Below, in pieces: positions 8,655 to 17,652 of a DNA stretch of 64,000 bases. The stretch covers positions 372,001 through 436,000 of the forward strand of contig NC_016454.1 of the NCBI RefSeq assembly GCF_000235365.1, given 5' to 3'. The stretch's first letter is position 1; every line of letters starts with the position of its first letter. The DNA comes from Eremothecium cymbalariae DBVPG#7215 (lineage: Eukaryota; Ascomycota; Saccharomycetes; Saccharomycetales; Saccharomycetaceae). The translations under genes and the position numbers were made by a program. Under the pieces are notes generated by a model, which saw only the letters and a list, made by a program, of their open reading frames with translations, was not told the origin of the DNA and did not search any database.

Positions 8655-11201
8655 TCATTGCAGGGAATCTAATATTTTCTTCATCTCAAAGATTCTTTCG
8701 GTGATCACTTGCATATCATAGTTAACACGCTTCATATAATCAGATGAGATGTCAGCACCCGTGGAGTATCTGAATAGCTTTTGTAGCACTCTTTCGGTAA
8801 ATCTTTTATTGCTATTTGGATCAAACAGGCCTTCCTGATTTAAGCAATGACAGTTTTCCAAAAACTTCATTGTTGAGTCGTATAAGCTCTTAGAAGAATG
8901 TAAATCAAGAACTGGAAAATTTAATTTGAATGGGGGAGACATCATCAAAACTTTATGACCGCTAGAACTGTGGTATCTAAACTCGTATATCCCTCTTTCA
9001 AAGTATGATAACTCATGGGTGAAATGTACTCTACCATTTGTGATTTTCTTACCGTGGTTGAAGTTCAAGACGCCCCTGATGCAAGATTTGTTTTTAGAAT
9101 AGTAGGTGGTGTTGGTAGCACACCAATGCCCCTGAGAAGAGACACGGGTCTTAAACCGGTCTTCACCAGTTTCTACTACTTTGTAAAGGCCTATCCAATC
9201 GCCTTCATCATATAGTTCTGTTGGCAGCTTCCATGAGATTTCAATTCTGTCTCCAATAGTAAACATGAAATCGTTATGAACATGTTTACCATTACAAATG
9301 ATCTCGAACTCACAATTCGGAGCCAATTTTTTGGTGGCAGCTTGTAATGCCATTGTAACAACTTCTTCTATTTGCTCTCTATTTTCCTTATCGACATTCA
9401 AAATCTCAACCATTGAAGATGCAAGTTTGTCAAGCCAATGAGAAACCTGCTTCAACGGTGCGAACCCCGATAAAGTCTTACCAATACCACTTTGCCTAGA
9501 TAACATTTCACTTCCATACACTTTGGCGACGTGGGGAGATTCTACAAAGTTAACCATAATATAATTGCTTAAAGTCCAAACGGTAGCAAGAATAATATTT
9601 TCCAGGCAAAAGTCTGTTATCAAAACTGTACCCCATGCGCCAGCGATCCCGAGTACACACTCAGGATTATTTAAGTACCGATAAATACCGTGAGAGGCTA
9701 ATTTAGGTCTCTGAATGTAATTTGTGAGGAAGAAATCGCCATAGAACCACCCAAACTCGGAAATAGCGTTTAAAATTTCACTATTAGACCACATTTGTAA
9801 AGCAATCAAAATGAATCCAAAGATAACAGTAGTGAAGTCTGAATTTTCAATACTTTTGTATTGCGTCCAAGTTTGTGAAATCAAAGCAACATAACAAGCA
9901 GTCAGGTTAAAATTGAAAATGAATTGCCAGATTTGGAAACTATATAGCTGAGTGTAACCATTTCTCAAAAACAACTTTGTAAACCATTTATCATTTGATT
10001 GCTGGTGTAAGATTGTGAAGTTAATACCCGTTGTAAACAATTTGATTGACAAGGCTATAATGAACATCGTTTTAGTAGAAGGCTTCAATACTAGCACTGA
10101 AACAAAACTAAATATAGCCGTACCGACAGTGAAAAAGTCAGTGGGTCTAAGCGGATCAAAATTTGAAAACCAAAGATGGGACATCAGAGGTTTAGTATAG
10201 TTCTGACTGTTTTTAATTATGATATCATCAACCCTTTCCAAGTCTTGTGGGTAATCAGGCCCATAGATACGTTCGATATGTGGCGTTTCAACATATTTCA
10301 AAAATAGGAATTGTAGCAAATGACCCATTATGGATACCAACAAAACCCTGTAATCTCCCGTAATCAAGCTAACACCATAATAACCCAGATAACCGATAGA
10401 GTACATAGGATGTGGGGAAATATTAAAGACACCATCAAAAACTAAATTCGAATCTTGCAACAAAAAGAAAAAATCTCCCCAATACCAAGCGTAATCTTTA
10501 ACCACACGATGAGCATCCAATTTGACCCAGACGTTAAACAACAACATCCCAATACCAACAGAAATTCTAGCACTGGTCCAATCCATCGTCGTTAACAAAT
10601 CTAACGATAGTTCATTCGGTAAAGATAGCACGACATATAACATATAAGTCGTGAAATCTTGCATTAGTACTAGATCAACAAATTGTCTGAAAAGTAACCA
10701 TACATTAAATTCTGGAGGATAACTAGAAAAGTCATAGTTTTTTGGCATCTTGGATGCAATTTCGAATTGGCAAAAGCTGGCCAGTAAAGAGTTATTATTG
10801 CCACCATCAAACAGCTTATGCCGCTTAGAGAATTCCGTGAGAAATTCATGATGCGATTGCAAATGCAATACCACACCAATACCTAAATTGTAAGTTAGAC
10901 GCCAAACCACATATTGTCCTAAATATAACCCTGTTGCCCACTTCGTACCAAACCTTTTGTTACAGTAATAACAAAACCAGCAGTTAGCTATCAAAGAAAA
11001 TGTAATGCACAGCTCTAAGAACGACTTACGCAGAGTCGGATCAAATAATGACCGAACCATGTCATGCGTCTTCGGTACCCGAAAAGTCACTCCGGAACTT
11101 CTAGTGACAGCACAAACAGCAACGTTTTCTTTTTCATATGTACCACCACCCTTGTTGGACACATCAATTGGCACCATTTCATCTTCCCGTTTATCATCCA
11201 T
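8655..11201 (-). CDS. CHO2: Cho2, phosphatidylethanolamine N-methyltransferase
   Basis: 848-residue multi-pass ER membrane enzyme that performs the first AdoMet-dependent methylation of phosphatidylethanolamine towards phosphatidylcholine. Two repeated methyltransferase-like membrane halves are visible, each with an NPxxxLG-type or HPMYSIGYLGYYG segment (near residues 260 and 525). A soluble C-terminal domain follows, containing GDRIEISWKLP and a GDWIGLYKV motif. S. cerevisiae Cho2 is 869 residues. No clear inositol/choline element (CATGTGAAAT) was found in the 900 bp upstream, although S. cerevisiae CHO2 is Ino2/Ino4-regulated. Confidence 0.93.
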   Translation of the reverse strand: MDDKREDEMVPIDVSNKGGGTYEKENVAVCAVTRSSGVTFRVPKTHDMVRSLFDPTLRKSFLELCITFSLIANCWFCYYCNKRFGTKWATGLYLGQYVVWRLTYNLGIGVVLHLQSHHEFLTEFSKRHKLFDGGNNNSLLASFCQFEIASKMPKNYDFSSYPPEFNVWLLFRQFVDLVLMQDFTTYMLYVVLSLPNELSLDLLTTMDWTSARISVGIGMLLFNVWVKLDAHRVVKDYAWYWGDFFFLLQDSNLVFDGVFNISPHPMYSIGYLGYYGVSLITGDYRVLLVSIMGHLLQFLFLKYVETPHIERIYGPDYPQDLERVDDIIIKNSQNYTKPLMSHLWFSNFDPLRPTDFFTVGTAIFSFVSVLVLKPSTKTMFIIALSIKLFTTGINFTILHQQSNDKWFTKLFLRNGYTQLYSFQIWQFIFNFNLTACYVALISQTWTQYKSIENSDFTTVIFGFILIALQMWSNSEILNAISEFGWFYGDFFLTNYIQRPKLASHGIYRYLNNPECVLGIAGAWGTVLITDFCLENIILATVWTLSNYIMVNFVESPHVAKVYGSEMLSRQSGIGKTLSGFAPLKQVSHWLDKLASSMVEILNVDKENREQIEEVVTMALQAATKKLAPNCEFEIICNGKHVHNDFMFTIGDRIEISWKLPTELYDEGDWIGLYKVVETGEDRFKTRVSSQGHWCATNTTYYSKNKSCIRGVLNFNHGKKITNGRVHFTHELSYFERGIYEFRYHSSSGHKVLMMSPPFKLNFPVLDLHSSKSLYDSTMKFLENCHCLNQEGLFDPNSNKRFTERVLQKLFRYSTGADISSDYMKRVNYDMQVITERIFEMKKILDSLQ

Positions 11202-12133
11202 TTCAATAATCGCCTGTATAATTACTAGCAGGTCAAACCGCAGTGAGTGAGCGTTTTAAATTATTAGCTGAATTATTTTTCTTTTCTTTTCAGGATATCT
11301 CTCTGGTTGAATAGACTGCAATAGGCAGCAGCACACACACTTCTCTTAGTTAGAGAGACGAATAGACAGTACCAAGACGATTTTAGGAAATATCAGGTGA
11401 GCAAAAGATCTGTGAGAGAGGGAAGAGATTGTAATCTGTTTTTTTCCCTTTCTTTCAACTTTATATATTCTTGTAACGCTTTGTCATGAACTTGGCGATG
11501 TCCATATGAATTATTTTTTGGAAATTTCAGTTTTTTTTCAACTGCGTGCAGAACAAACGACGTTAAAAAAGCCCGAGAACCAGATGGTGGTGATAATAAT
11601 GGACAATAAAAGCGGTTTTACTTAATGCTGGATCAAAGGGGCAGGTGGTTTTTCCTCTTCGATCTGGAGATGGGATGCATGGTGGCCATCTCGCAGACAC
11701 GTCGGGGGACCCAGATGCAAGAGCGCATGTAAAAATATATTGTATGTGAATTATACAGATACATATATACACACATATACATATGTATGTATATGTGTGT
11801 AAAAAGATGATTTGTATTTATAGCAGTGTAGTTTGTTTTTAAAGAAAACACTCTGCTGGAAATACGTATAGCAAAAAAAGCAGGTGTCTTGGAATTATAT
11901 ATAATATAATTATCTATAATTCTTCTTTCTTTCTTTCTTTCTTTCTCACAGTTGTGTTAAATGTAATGTAAGTAAATGTGCTGTGTTTGTGTTGGAGGCC
12001 GAGTCGAGGAGAGAAGGGGGGGGGGGGAGGTAGGGTGAGGTGAGAGTTTAGCTTCCAATGCTAGTCCTCTCTTTTTTTTTATGTCGTGGAAAAATAATGG
12101 TGGAGAAAAAAAAAGATCAATTCATTATTGTCA
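11202..12133. other. Intergenic CDC3-CHO2 with simple repeats
   Basis: Holds the CHO2 promoter and the CDC3 3' flank. Low-complexity runs stand out: alternating TA/TG around 11755-11800, a TTTC tract at about 11924-11945 and a run of 12 G at 12016-12027. No gene supported. Confidence 0.7.
11924..11945. repeat. (TTTC)n microsatellite
   Basis: About five to six tandem TTTC units downstream of CDC3. Confidence 0.85.
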
Positions 12134-13819
12134 TCAACGCAAGAATCCCTTCTTCTTTGGTTGAGCTGGAGATTGTGAGCTTTGGTTAGCCAACGACATT
12201 TCTAATTGATGCTTTTTTTCTTCCAAAGCCTTCAATTGCTTCATCAATTTTTCCTTCATTTCTTTGTGTCTTGCAAATAATTCAGCCTCTGATTTTTGTA
12301 ACTTCTTTTCCTTTTCGGAAACTTTTTGTTGGAATACCGCTTTCATTTCAGCCTCTAACTTTGCCAATTTAGCTTCATGTAGATGTTTTTCTTCTTGCTG
12401 TCTCAACTCGGGATCGAATTCCTTAAACACAGAATTGTCCTGCTTGATACCTATTTTGGTCAATTTTTCAGATCTGTACTTTTCGTACAACTCGTTATTT
12501 GTTCTTTCACGTAGTTCTTCCAAGTACTGTCTGATTAATAGATCACGTAGATACACAAAGTCTGAATGCTTCTCGTTGTCCACTTCGATGATACCCCATG
12601 GGTAAGAACGGCCTCTGACAGTTCTGCCGTCGGAGGTGGCGACCTCGTGCGTGGATCCCACAACGGCAAATGGGACCTTGGAGAACAACTGCCTTGTAGC
12701 CTTTTGTGTTTCCTCGTCGTCGAGCAAATAGCGAGGAGGCTGGAACAACTGGACTTTGGCGTCGTCGAGCTGCCTCTTGATGGTCCACTTGAAATGCTCG
12801 ATTTCCTCATCGGTCAAGATGTCCGACTTGGCAATAACAGGAATCAAGTTGCACTTGTCGTGCACCTGCTTGCAGAACTCCAAGTCTAGTGGCTTCAAAC
12901 AGTGGCCCGTGGGCTCGATAAAATACAAACACGCGTGGATTCTATTATCCTCAATAGTGGTTCTGTTGATCTTATTCTCGGCATCCAAATACTGGTCGAA
13001 CCGCGAATTCATCTCGTCCACAATAGGCTTCCAAGAATCCGTGTTGTCAATAGCATCACCAAACCCAGGCGTGTCCACCACGGTCAACTTCAAAACAACC
13101 CCGTTCTCCTCGATCTCCGTCGTCACCGTCTCGATCCTGACCTTGTTCTCAACGCCCCCTTCCTTGTTATTCCTGCCATCCTCCGCATCCTCGGAATCCT
13201 CCATCTTCAACCCATTCATCTGATCGGACACTCCCCCAACGCCTCCGGCGCCGCCGGGCCCGCCCCCACCGGCACCCCCGCCGTTGCCGCCGACCCCGTC
13301 GTAATCCTGCTTCGTCGTATTATACAACTCCTTGTTGAACAACGTATTAATCAACGTAGACTTACCCAAACCCTTCGCACCAACACAAAGTAAATTCAAA
13401 TTAAACCCACGACGGATAGACTTCCGATGCCACTGCTTGGGAAGATTCGCAAACCCAACATACCCCGATATCTTACGATGGATAATACGCAGGTCCGGCT
13501 GATCAGGCAAAATCTGCCCAACCATCATATCCCCACTTAAAACATTGGATGAACTGAGAATATTCTCCTTATCATCCTGAATCTCCCCAAGTACCATCTC
13601 TTCCTCCTTAACATTCATCTCCGAATTAGAAGAATCCTTATTACTAGTACTAGACGTTCCGTTATTCATTAAACCTGTTCCTCCTGACACTACTGTTGCT
13701 GCTGCTGCTGCTGCTGTTCCTACTACCGATCCTTCTGTTGTTGTGGCTGCTCCTTCTCCTGTCGCGGCACTATTACTATTCGCTGAATCGTCTTGTTGTT
13801 GTGAACCACTTGACAACAT
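12134..13819 (-). CDS. CDC3: Cdc3, septin
   Basis: 561-residue septin of the bud-neck hetero-octamer needed for cytokinesis. After a variable N-terminus with poly-Ala and acidic stretches come the conserved GYVGFANLPKQWHRKSIRRG, the P-loop GAKGLGKST, switch motif DTPGFGD, AKSD (G4) and the septin-unique segment with RGRSYPWGIIEV. A C-terminal coiled coil of about 100 residues ends in KKKGFLR, as in S. cerevisiae Cdc3 (520 residues). Between the P-loop and the switch there is a glycine-rich insertion of about 26 residues (GGNGGGAGGGGPGG...), at a place where S. cerevisiae has a Glu/Gln-rich loop. Confidence 0.95.
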   Translation of the reverse strand: MLSSGSQQQDDSANSNSAATGEGAATTTEGSVVGTAAAAAATVVSGGTGLMNNGTSSTSNKDSSNSEMNVKEEEMVLGEIQDDKENILSSSNVLSGDMMVGQILPDQPDLRIIHRKISGYVGFANLPKQWHRKSIRRGFNLNLLCVGAKGLGKSTLINTLFNKELYNTTKQDYDGVGGNGGGAGGGGPGGAGGVGGVSDQMNGLKMEDSEDAEDGRNNKEGGVENKVRIETVTTEIEENGVVLKLTVVDTPGFGDAIDNTDSWKPIVDEMNSRFDQYLDAENKINRTTIEDNRIHACLYFIEPTGHCLKPLDLEFCKQVHDKCNLIPVIAKSDILTDEEIEHFKWTIKRQLDDAKVQLFQPPRYLLDDEETQKATRQLFSKVPFAVVGSTHEVATSDGRTVRGRSYPWGIIEVDNEKHSDFVYLRDLLIRQYLEELRERTNNELYEKYRSEKLTKIGIKQDNSVFKEFDPELRQQEEKHLHEAKLAKLEAEMKAVFQQKVSEKEKKLQKSEAELFARHKEMKEKLMKQLKALEEKKHQLEMSLANQSSQSPAQPKKKGFLR

Positions 13820-14070
13820 TATTATAATATCCTAAAACCTCCGTCTTTCTTTTCCCTCTCTTAATATAATAAATTTATATTCTTTTTTTTCCCTTTCCCT
13901 TTCCCTTTTTTCCCAAATATAAAACTAGAGAAATAACGAGAGAGAGTTCTGTGAGAAAAATAACTAAAAAAAAACCTTCTAAATTCTTCTTTTTTTACGT
14001 GGGTGTGTTTTGTAATATGTGTTGTTTTGTCTTGTGGATGTGAGACTGGATGAATTCAATGTGTGTTTTC

Positions 14071-14071
14071 C

Positions 14072-14110
<39 letters not shown>
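14071..14110. repeat. (CTGT)10 microsatellite
   Basis: Ten uninterrupted tetranucleotide units, followed by CCTATG. Likely length-polymorphic. Confidence 0.95.
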
Positions 14111-14111
<1 letters not shown>

Positions 14112-14498
14112 CTATGTTGTAAGATGCGTTTGCGTTTCCGTATGTAATCTGTAAACGTGTACGTTTTGTAAAACAACAGTGCTGTTTTGTAATAATGCGT
14201 TCTATAATTCTAGTTTGCACTTTTCTAAAAGTTACCAACAGTCTTTGGTTTTCTTTTACAACTCACGTTTATGTAGGGCCTTTTTTTGTATTTTGCGTGT
14301 GAGGTTTTTGTACTAGTGTTAGTGGAACGAGATGGGTTTTACAAGAGAGAAGAGGTGGAATGACTGAATATAACAGGCAAACCAAGGACCGGAAGGAAAA
14401 GAAAATTAGTAGATAGCTAGTGTGGTGATGGACAAAGGACAGGCGGACGGGGAAGGGCGTGGATAGATGGATAGCTGTGTAGATAGGCAGTGCTTGTG

Positions 14499-14545
14499 TG
14501 GCATGGTTTTCTGAAAATAAAAAATATTTTCAGAAAACCATGCCA
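14499..14545. repeat. Perfect 21-bp inverted repeat with 5-nt loop
   Basis: Left arm 14499-14519 (TGGCATGGTTTTCTG...) is the exact reverse complement of right arm 14525-14545 (...CAGAAAACCATGCCA); the loop is AAAAA. It lies about 350 bp before the HIF1 ATG. Function unknown. Confidence 0.95.
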
Positions 14546-14893
14546 AAAAATAAAAATAAAACATGCGGAGAGTTTTGTACGGGCTTCTTGTGTACGTGTC
14601 AGTGCCGGCGCGTAGGTATTTGTTTACGTGTTTTGTGCTCTGGCGTTTTGTTTTGTGGTGCACACAAAAACAAATCTGCGGGTTGTCCCCGCGGGCTCGA
14701 ACACAGCAGAAGGTGTGGTGTGTGGGCGGTGGTTTTGCGGTCGCCACACGCGGGAGCGAGGCTTCGTGTCGCCGCGTACGGAGGGGGGGTAACGGCGGGG
14801 CGGCCAGCCCCAGGCCCCATACAAGATCTAATCTACAACTACTTATGCTGTGCTCCCTTCTGGACAGGCAGCGGCAGAAAGAAGCTATATACC

Positions 14894-15895
14894 ATGTCGC
14901 TACAAAAAGATGCCAGCGGGCTGCTACAGCAGGCGGCCAAGGCGTACGCAGCAAAGGATTACGAGACCGCTGTCAACTTGTACTCGGAGGTCAACGAGCT
15001 GTACGAGGCTGCGCATGGAGAACCCAACGCCGATTATCTATTTTTATACGGCAGAAGTCTGTACCAGAATGCTCTTGCGCAGAGCGACGTGCTGGGGGGG
15101 CTAGGGGACGCGGAGGAGGACGCGCCGGACGCGGAGGAGCGTCCGGCGCAGGGGAAGGGGAAGGGTAAGCAGTTGTTCCAGTTTGGCGCAGAGGTGGCGG
15201 ACGAGGAAGAGTCGGACACAGGCCCGCCCAGTGGGCCTGTGTCCCCTGCTGGTCCCGCGGACGGGACGCCGGACACACCGCCGGTCCACGAGGACAGCGA
15301 CAGTGGCGACGGCGGCGACCTTGAAGCCGCCTGGGAGGTTCTTGATCTTGCGCGGTCGATCTACGAAAAGAACATCGCCAACGACGGCTCCCGGCTAGAC
15401 AAGCTCGCAGAGACGTACGATATTCTTGGAGAAGTGTCTTTGGAATCTGAAAACTTTGAACAAGCCGCGGAGGACTTCAAGTCGTGTCTCGAACTCAGAG
15501 AAAAGTTGTACCAAGAAAAGGACGGGTGCCACAGGTTGCTCATCGAGTCGCACTACAAGATTTCGCTCGCGTTGGAGTTCGACCGGGGGCAGAACGCGGC
15601 CTGTCAGGAACACCTGTCGAAATGTATCGAGCTTCTTTCCAAACGCATCGCGGCGGGTAATGCCGAGCGGGACGACGAGGAGCTGTTGCTGGAGTTGCAA
15701 TCGCGGCGGCGTGATGTGGAGGAGGCGGCGGCGGAAGGCGGCGGCGGTGGCGGCGCTGCGTCTGCGCAGCACGAAATGGTGGAGCAGCTGCTCGCGGTAG
15801 CCGCCGCGGGGGGCAAGGTCAACGATCTTACCGCGATGGTCAAGAGAAAGGCGACGCGGGACAGCGAGTCACGTGAGAAGAAGCCGAAAATCTAG
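14894..15895 (+). CDS. HIF1: Hif1/NASP-type histone chaperone
   Basis: 333 residues. Hif1 is the SHNi-TPR (NASP/Sim3) H3-H4 chaperone that joins Hat1-Hat2 in the nucleus. A first TPR (LLQQAAKAYAAKDYETAVNLYSEV) is followed by YLFLYGRSLYQNAL, the interrupting acidic insert (about residues 70-145), then ETYDILGEVSLESENFEQAAEDFKSCLELREKL and a further TPR containing ESHYKISLALEF. The tail is basic (KRKATRDSESREKKPKI). S. cerevisiae Hif1 is 385 residues. The order HIF1-POM33-SSA2 matches YLL022C-YLL023C-YLL024C. The gene is markedly GC-rich compared with its neighbours. Confidence 0.88.
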   Translation: MSLQKDASGLLQQAAKAYAAKDYETAVNLYSEVNELYEAAHGEPNADYLFLYGRSLYQNALAQSDVLGGLGDAEEDAPDAEERPAQGKGKGKQLFQFGAEVADEEESDTGPPSGPVSPAGPADGTPDTPPVHEDSDSGDGGDLEAAWEVLDLARSIYEKNIANDGSRLDKLAETYDILGEVSLESENFEQAAEDFKSCLELREKLYQEKDGCHRLLIESHYKISLALEFDRGQNAACQEHLSKCIELLSKRIAAGNAERDDEELLLELQSRRRDVEEAAAEGGGGGGAASAQHEMVEQLLAVAAAGGKVNDLTAMVKRKATRDSESREKKPKI

Positions 15896-16136
15896 GGCCA
15901 GGGAGGATTACCCGGACAGGCCATCGTGTCCGGGGCGGGTCCTGGTAACCGCCCAGCCCCTTGTCCGAAGGCGGAAAGCGCAGCCTTCATCTTTTTGGTA
16001 AACGCCACTCAAGTTTTATATAGTTGTGCTCTCCCTTAGGTGCACACACACAACATATACGGAACTGAAAGCTTCATTCAGTATTCATTATATATACACA
16101 AACGATAACAACGAGCAGGACTATCTTCAGACATCG
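15896..16136 (+). promoter_or_regulatory. HIF1-POM33 spacer with Reb1 site and GC hairpin
   Basis: TTACCCGG (Reb1 consensus) at 15908-15915 begins 13 bp after the HIF1 stop. CCCGGACA at 15911-15918 pairs with TGTCCGGG at 15927-15934, giving an 8-bp GC-rich stem. In S. cerevisiae Reb1 bound to such sites can terminate Pol II transcription by roadblock, which would insulate the downstream tandem gene (inference). Confidence 0.6.
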
Positions 16137-17009
16137 ATGAGTTCATCAGAAGCCAAGAAAGCTGGCGGGCCAAATGCCGTAGGCAGTTCTTTATCTAGAT
16201 TTACAGAGTTATTCAAGACATTGCAGTTTGCGTGGTTCTCAGGGCATGTTGTTGTGTTGGTGATGTCATCGTTGTATGTGCTCTCTTTGCGTGGATCTTC
16301 AGGGTTTCATCAGGTTCTTTATTCTCTGTTGTATTTGGGGGTGCTGGGATCGTTCGGCATCATTGTTTACCAACATCATTTTAAGACGGGACAAAAACAG
16401 CAGGAGCAGGGACAGCAGAAGGCGCAGCCAAAAGCGCAGCTCAGTGTCAAGGAGTTAGTGCAGGATGAGAATTTCTTGTACTGTTTGCTCGCGGTTCTAT
16501 GGTTGGTGACGCCTCGTTTCTTCATGACAATCCCTCCCTTTTTCATTTTCTCAGCTTTCCATGCACTCACCTATGTCAAGAGTGTCTTTTTGCCCGTGGT
16601 TTTCAGCTGCGACGACCAAAATGCAACTGTACAATTCATCTCCAGCTTTCTCCGCGAGAACCACAACAAGTCGCTGAGCTGGTCGTGCACCAGTGAGCTA
16701 CTATGCTTCGTTGTTGTCATTGTGCGCGCGGTTGCGTGGCGCCGCAGATCGTGGATCGTTCTTGTGCTGTACTCGCTCTTTGTGAAGGCCAGATACGAAC
16801 GCTCTGCCAACATGCGTGCGGTGCTGCGCAAGTGGGAAGTCCGCCTCGACGGCATCGTGTCGCATCCCAGCGTGCCCCCCAGGCTCAAGCAGGTGTACGC
16901 TTCTTCGAAAATGCAACTGCGCAAGCTAAGCAACTATTCACTAACGTCCGGGCTGTTCTCATCGCGCAGCAGCCCAGCTGCTGCTCCTTCGTCTTCCAAG
17001 AAGGACTAA
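16137..17009 (+). CDS. POM33: Pom33/Per33-family membrane protein
   Basis: 290-residue multi-pass membrane protein (TMEM33 family). S. cerevisiae Pom33 (279 residues) sits at nuclear pores and the ER and aids pore distribution. The sequence shows a conserved start (SRFTELFKTLQFAWFSGHVVVL), at least four hydrophobic segments (about residues 35-60, 66-85, 120-150 and 200-225) and a basic C-terminus with KARYERSANMRAVLRKWE, the tail region that in Pom33 binds membrane. ATG at 16137 is preferred over upstream non-ATG extensions. This non-duplicated locus would be ancestral to the POM33/PER33 pair (inference). Confidence 0.87.
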   Translation: MSSSEAKKAGGPNAVGSSLSRFTELFKTLQFAWFSGHVVVLVMSSLYVLSLRGSSGFHQVLYSLLYLGVLGSFGIIVYQHHFKTGQKQQEQGQQKAQPKAQLSVKELVQDENFLYCLLAVLWLVTPRFFMTIPPFFIFSAFHALTYVKSVFLPVVFSCDDQNATVQFISSFLRENHNKSLSWSCTSELLCFVVVIVRAVAWRRRSWIVLVLYSLFVKARYERSANMRAVLRKWEVRLDGIVSHPSVPPRLKQVYASSKMQLRKLSNYSLTSGLFSSRSSPAAAPSSSKKD

Positions 17010-17652
17010 GCGGGAGAGCATTTTCTGCCCGCTCGACACACAGGGCACAGCGGCAGTTATTCCGTTCATCCCGGATTCCTCTTTTTTTTCACTACGCTAC
17101 GTTATGCTATACGCATTGAATCCGATGGGGTGCCTTCTACATATAGCTGAGGTTACTGTTCCAGATGGGGCCTGCCACCTCTATTATCTTTATTTTTATT
17201 TTTATTTTTATTTTCAGTTTCATTTCTCTTGACGATAAAATCTCGAAAGGAAAGGAAAAGAAGGAAAGAATAAAAAAAAAACCATTTTTTGTTTGAAAAT
17301 TTTGAAAAAAGTTATGGAATTTTCCAGAAATGAAGAAATCGAAAACCACAAGCTGTGCAAGGAAGGCTCGGTCGGTTAGGCAAGATTACGTTTAGAGATA
17401 TGATCTTGCTTCCAGAGGGGGGAAATTTTTTTCTGAAATGTATAAAAGGATAGAACCAAAGGGCCTAGAAAAGGTGTAGCTATTGTAAGGTTTCCTTCAT
17501 GGAATTTTTTTGGATTGGTGATGTTTTTAATTGAACTAGTTAGTCATTGATAACAATCAAGCCTACCCGTCCTTCACAGAAGACCACTATCTGAGATCTT
17601 TTTATTTTTTGTTTTTTTTGTCTGACATACTTTTTTCTTTATCTATATAACG
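17010..17652. other. HSP70 promoter region
   Basis: Contains a TTTTTA-type short repeat (about 17,188-17,212), an exact heat-shock element (separate entry), a stress-response AGGGG at 17416-17420 and TATAAAAGG at 17441-17449. The TATA lies about 210 bp before the ATG, implying a long 5' leader. Confidence 0.75.
17317..17329 (+). promoter_or_regulatory. Heat-shock element (Hsf1 site)
   Basis: GAATTTTCCAGAA matches GAAnnTTCnnGAA exactly, three alternating Hsf1 units; further GAA triplets follow at 17332 and 17335. It lies 324 bp upstream of the HSP70 ATG. Confidence 0.85.

Larger units (their letters stand above)
13820..14893. other. Divergent promoter region CDC3/HIF1
   Basis: About 1.07 kb. 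Contains a CTGT microsatellite, a long perfect hairpin and, from about 14,650, a GC-rich stretch leading into HIF1. The open frame 14498-14893 in front of HIF1 lacks an ATG and is not called coding. Confidence 0.75.

Noticed and set aside
14498..14893. Upstream extension of the HIF1 frame
   Set aside because: Begins with GTG inside the hairpin; the conserved TPR protein starts at the ATG at 14894.
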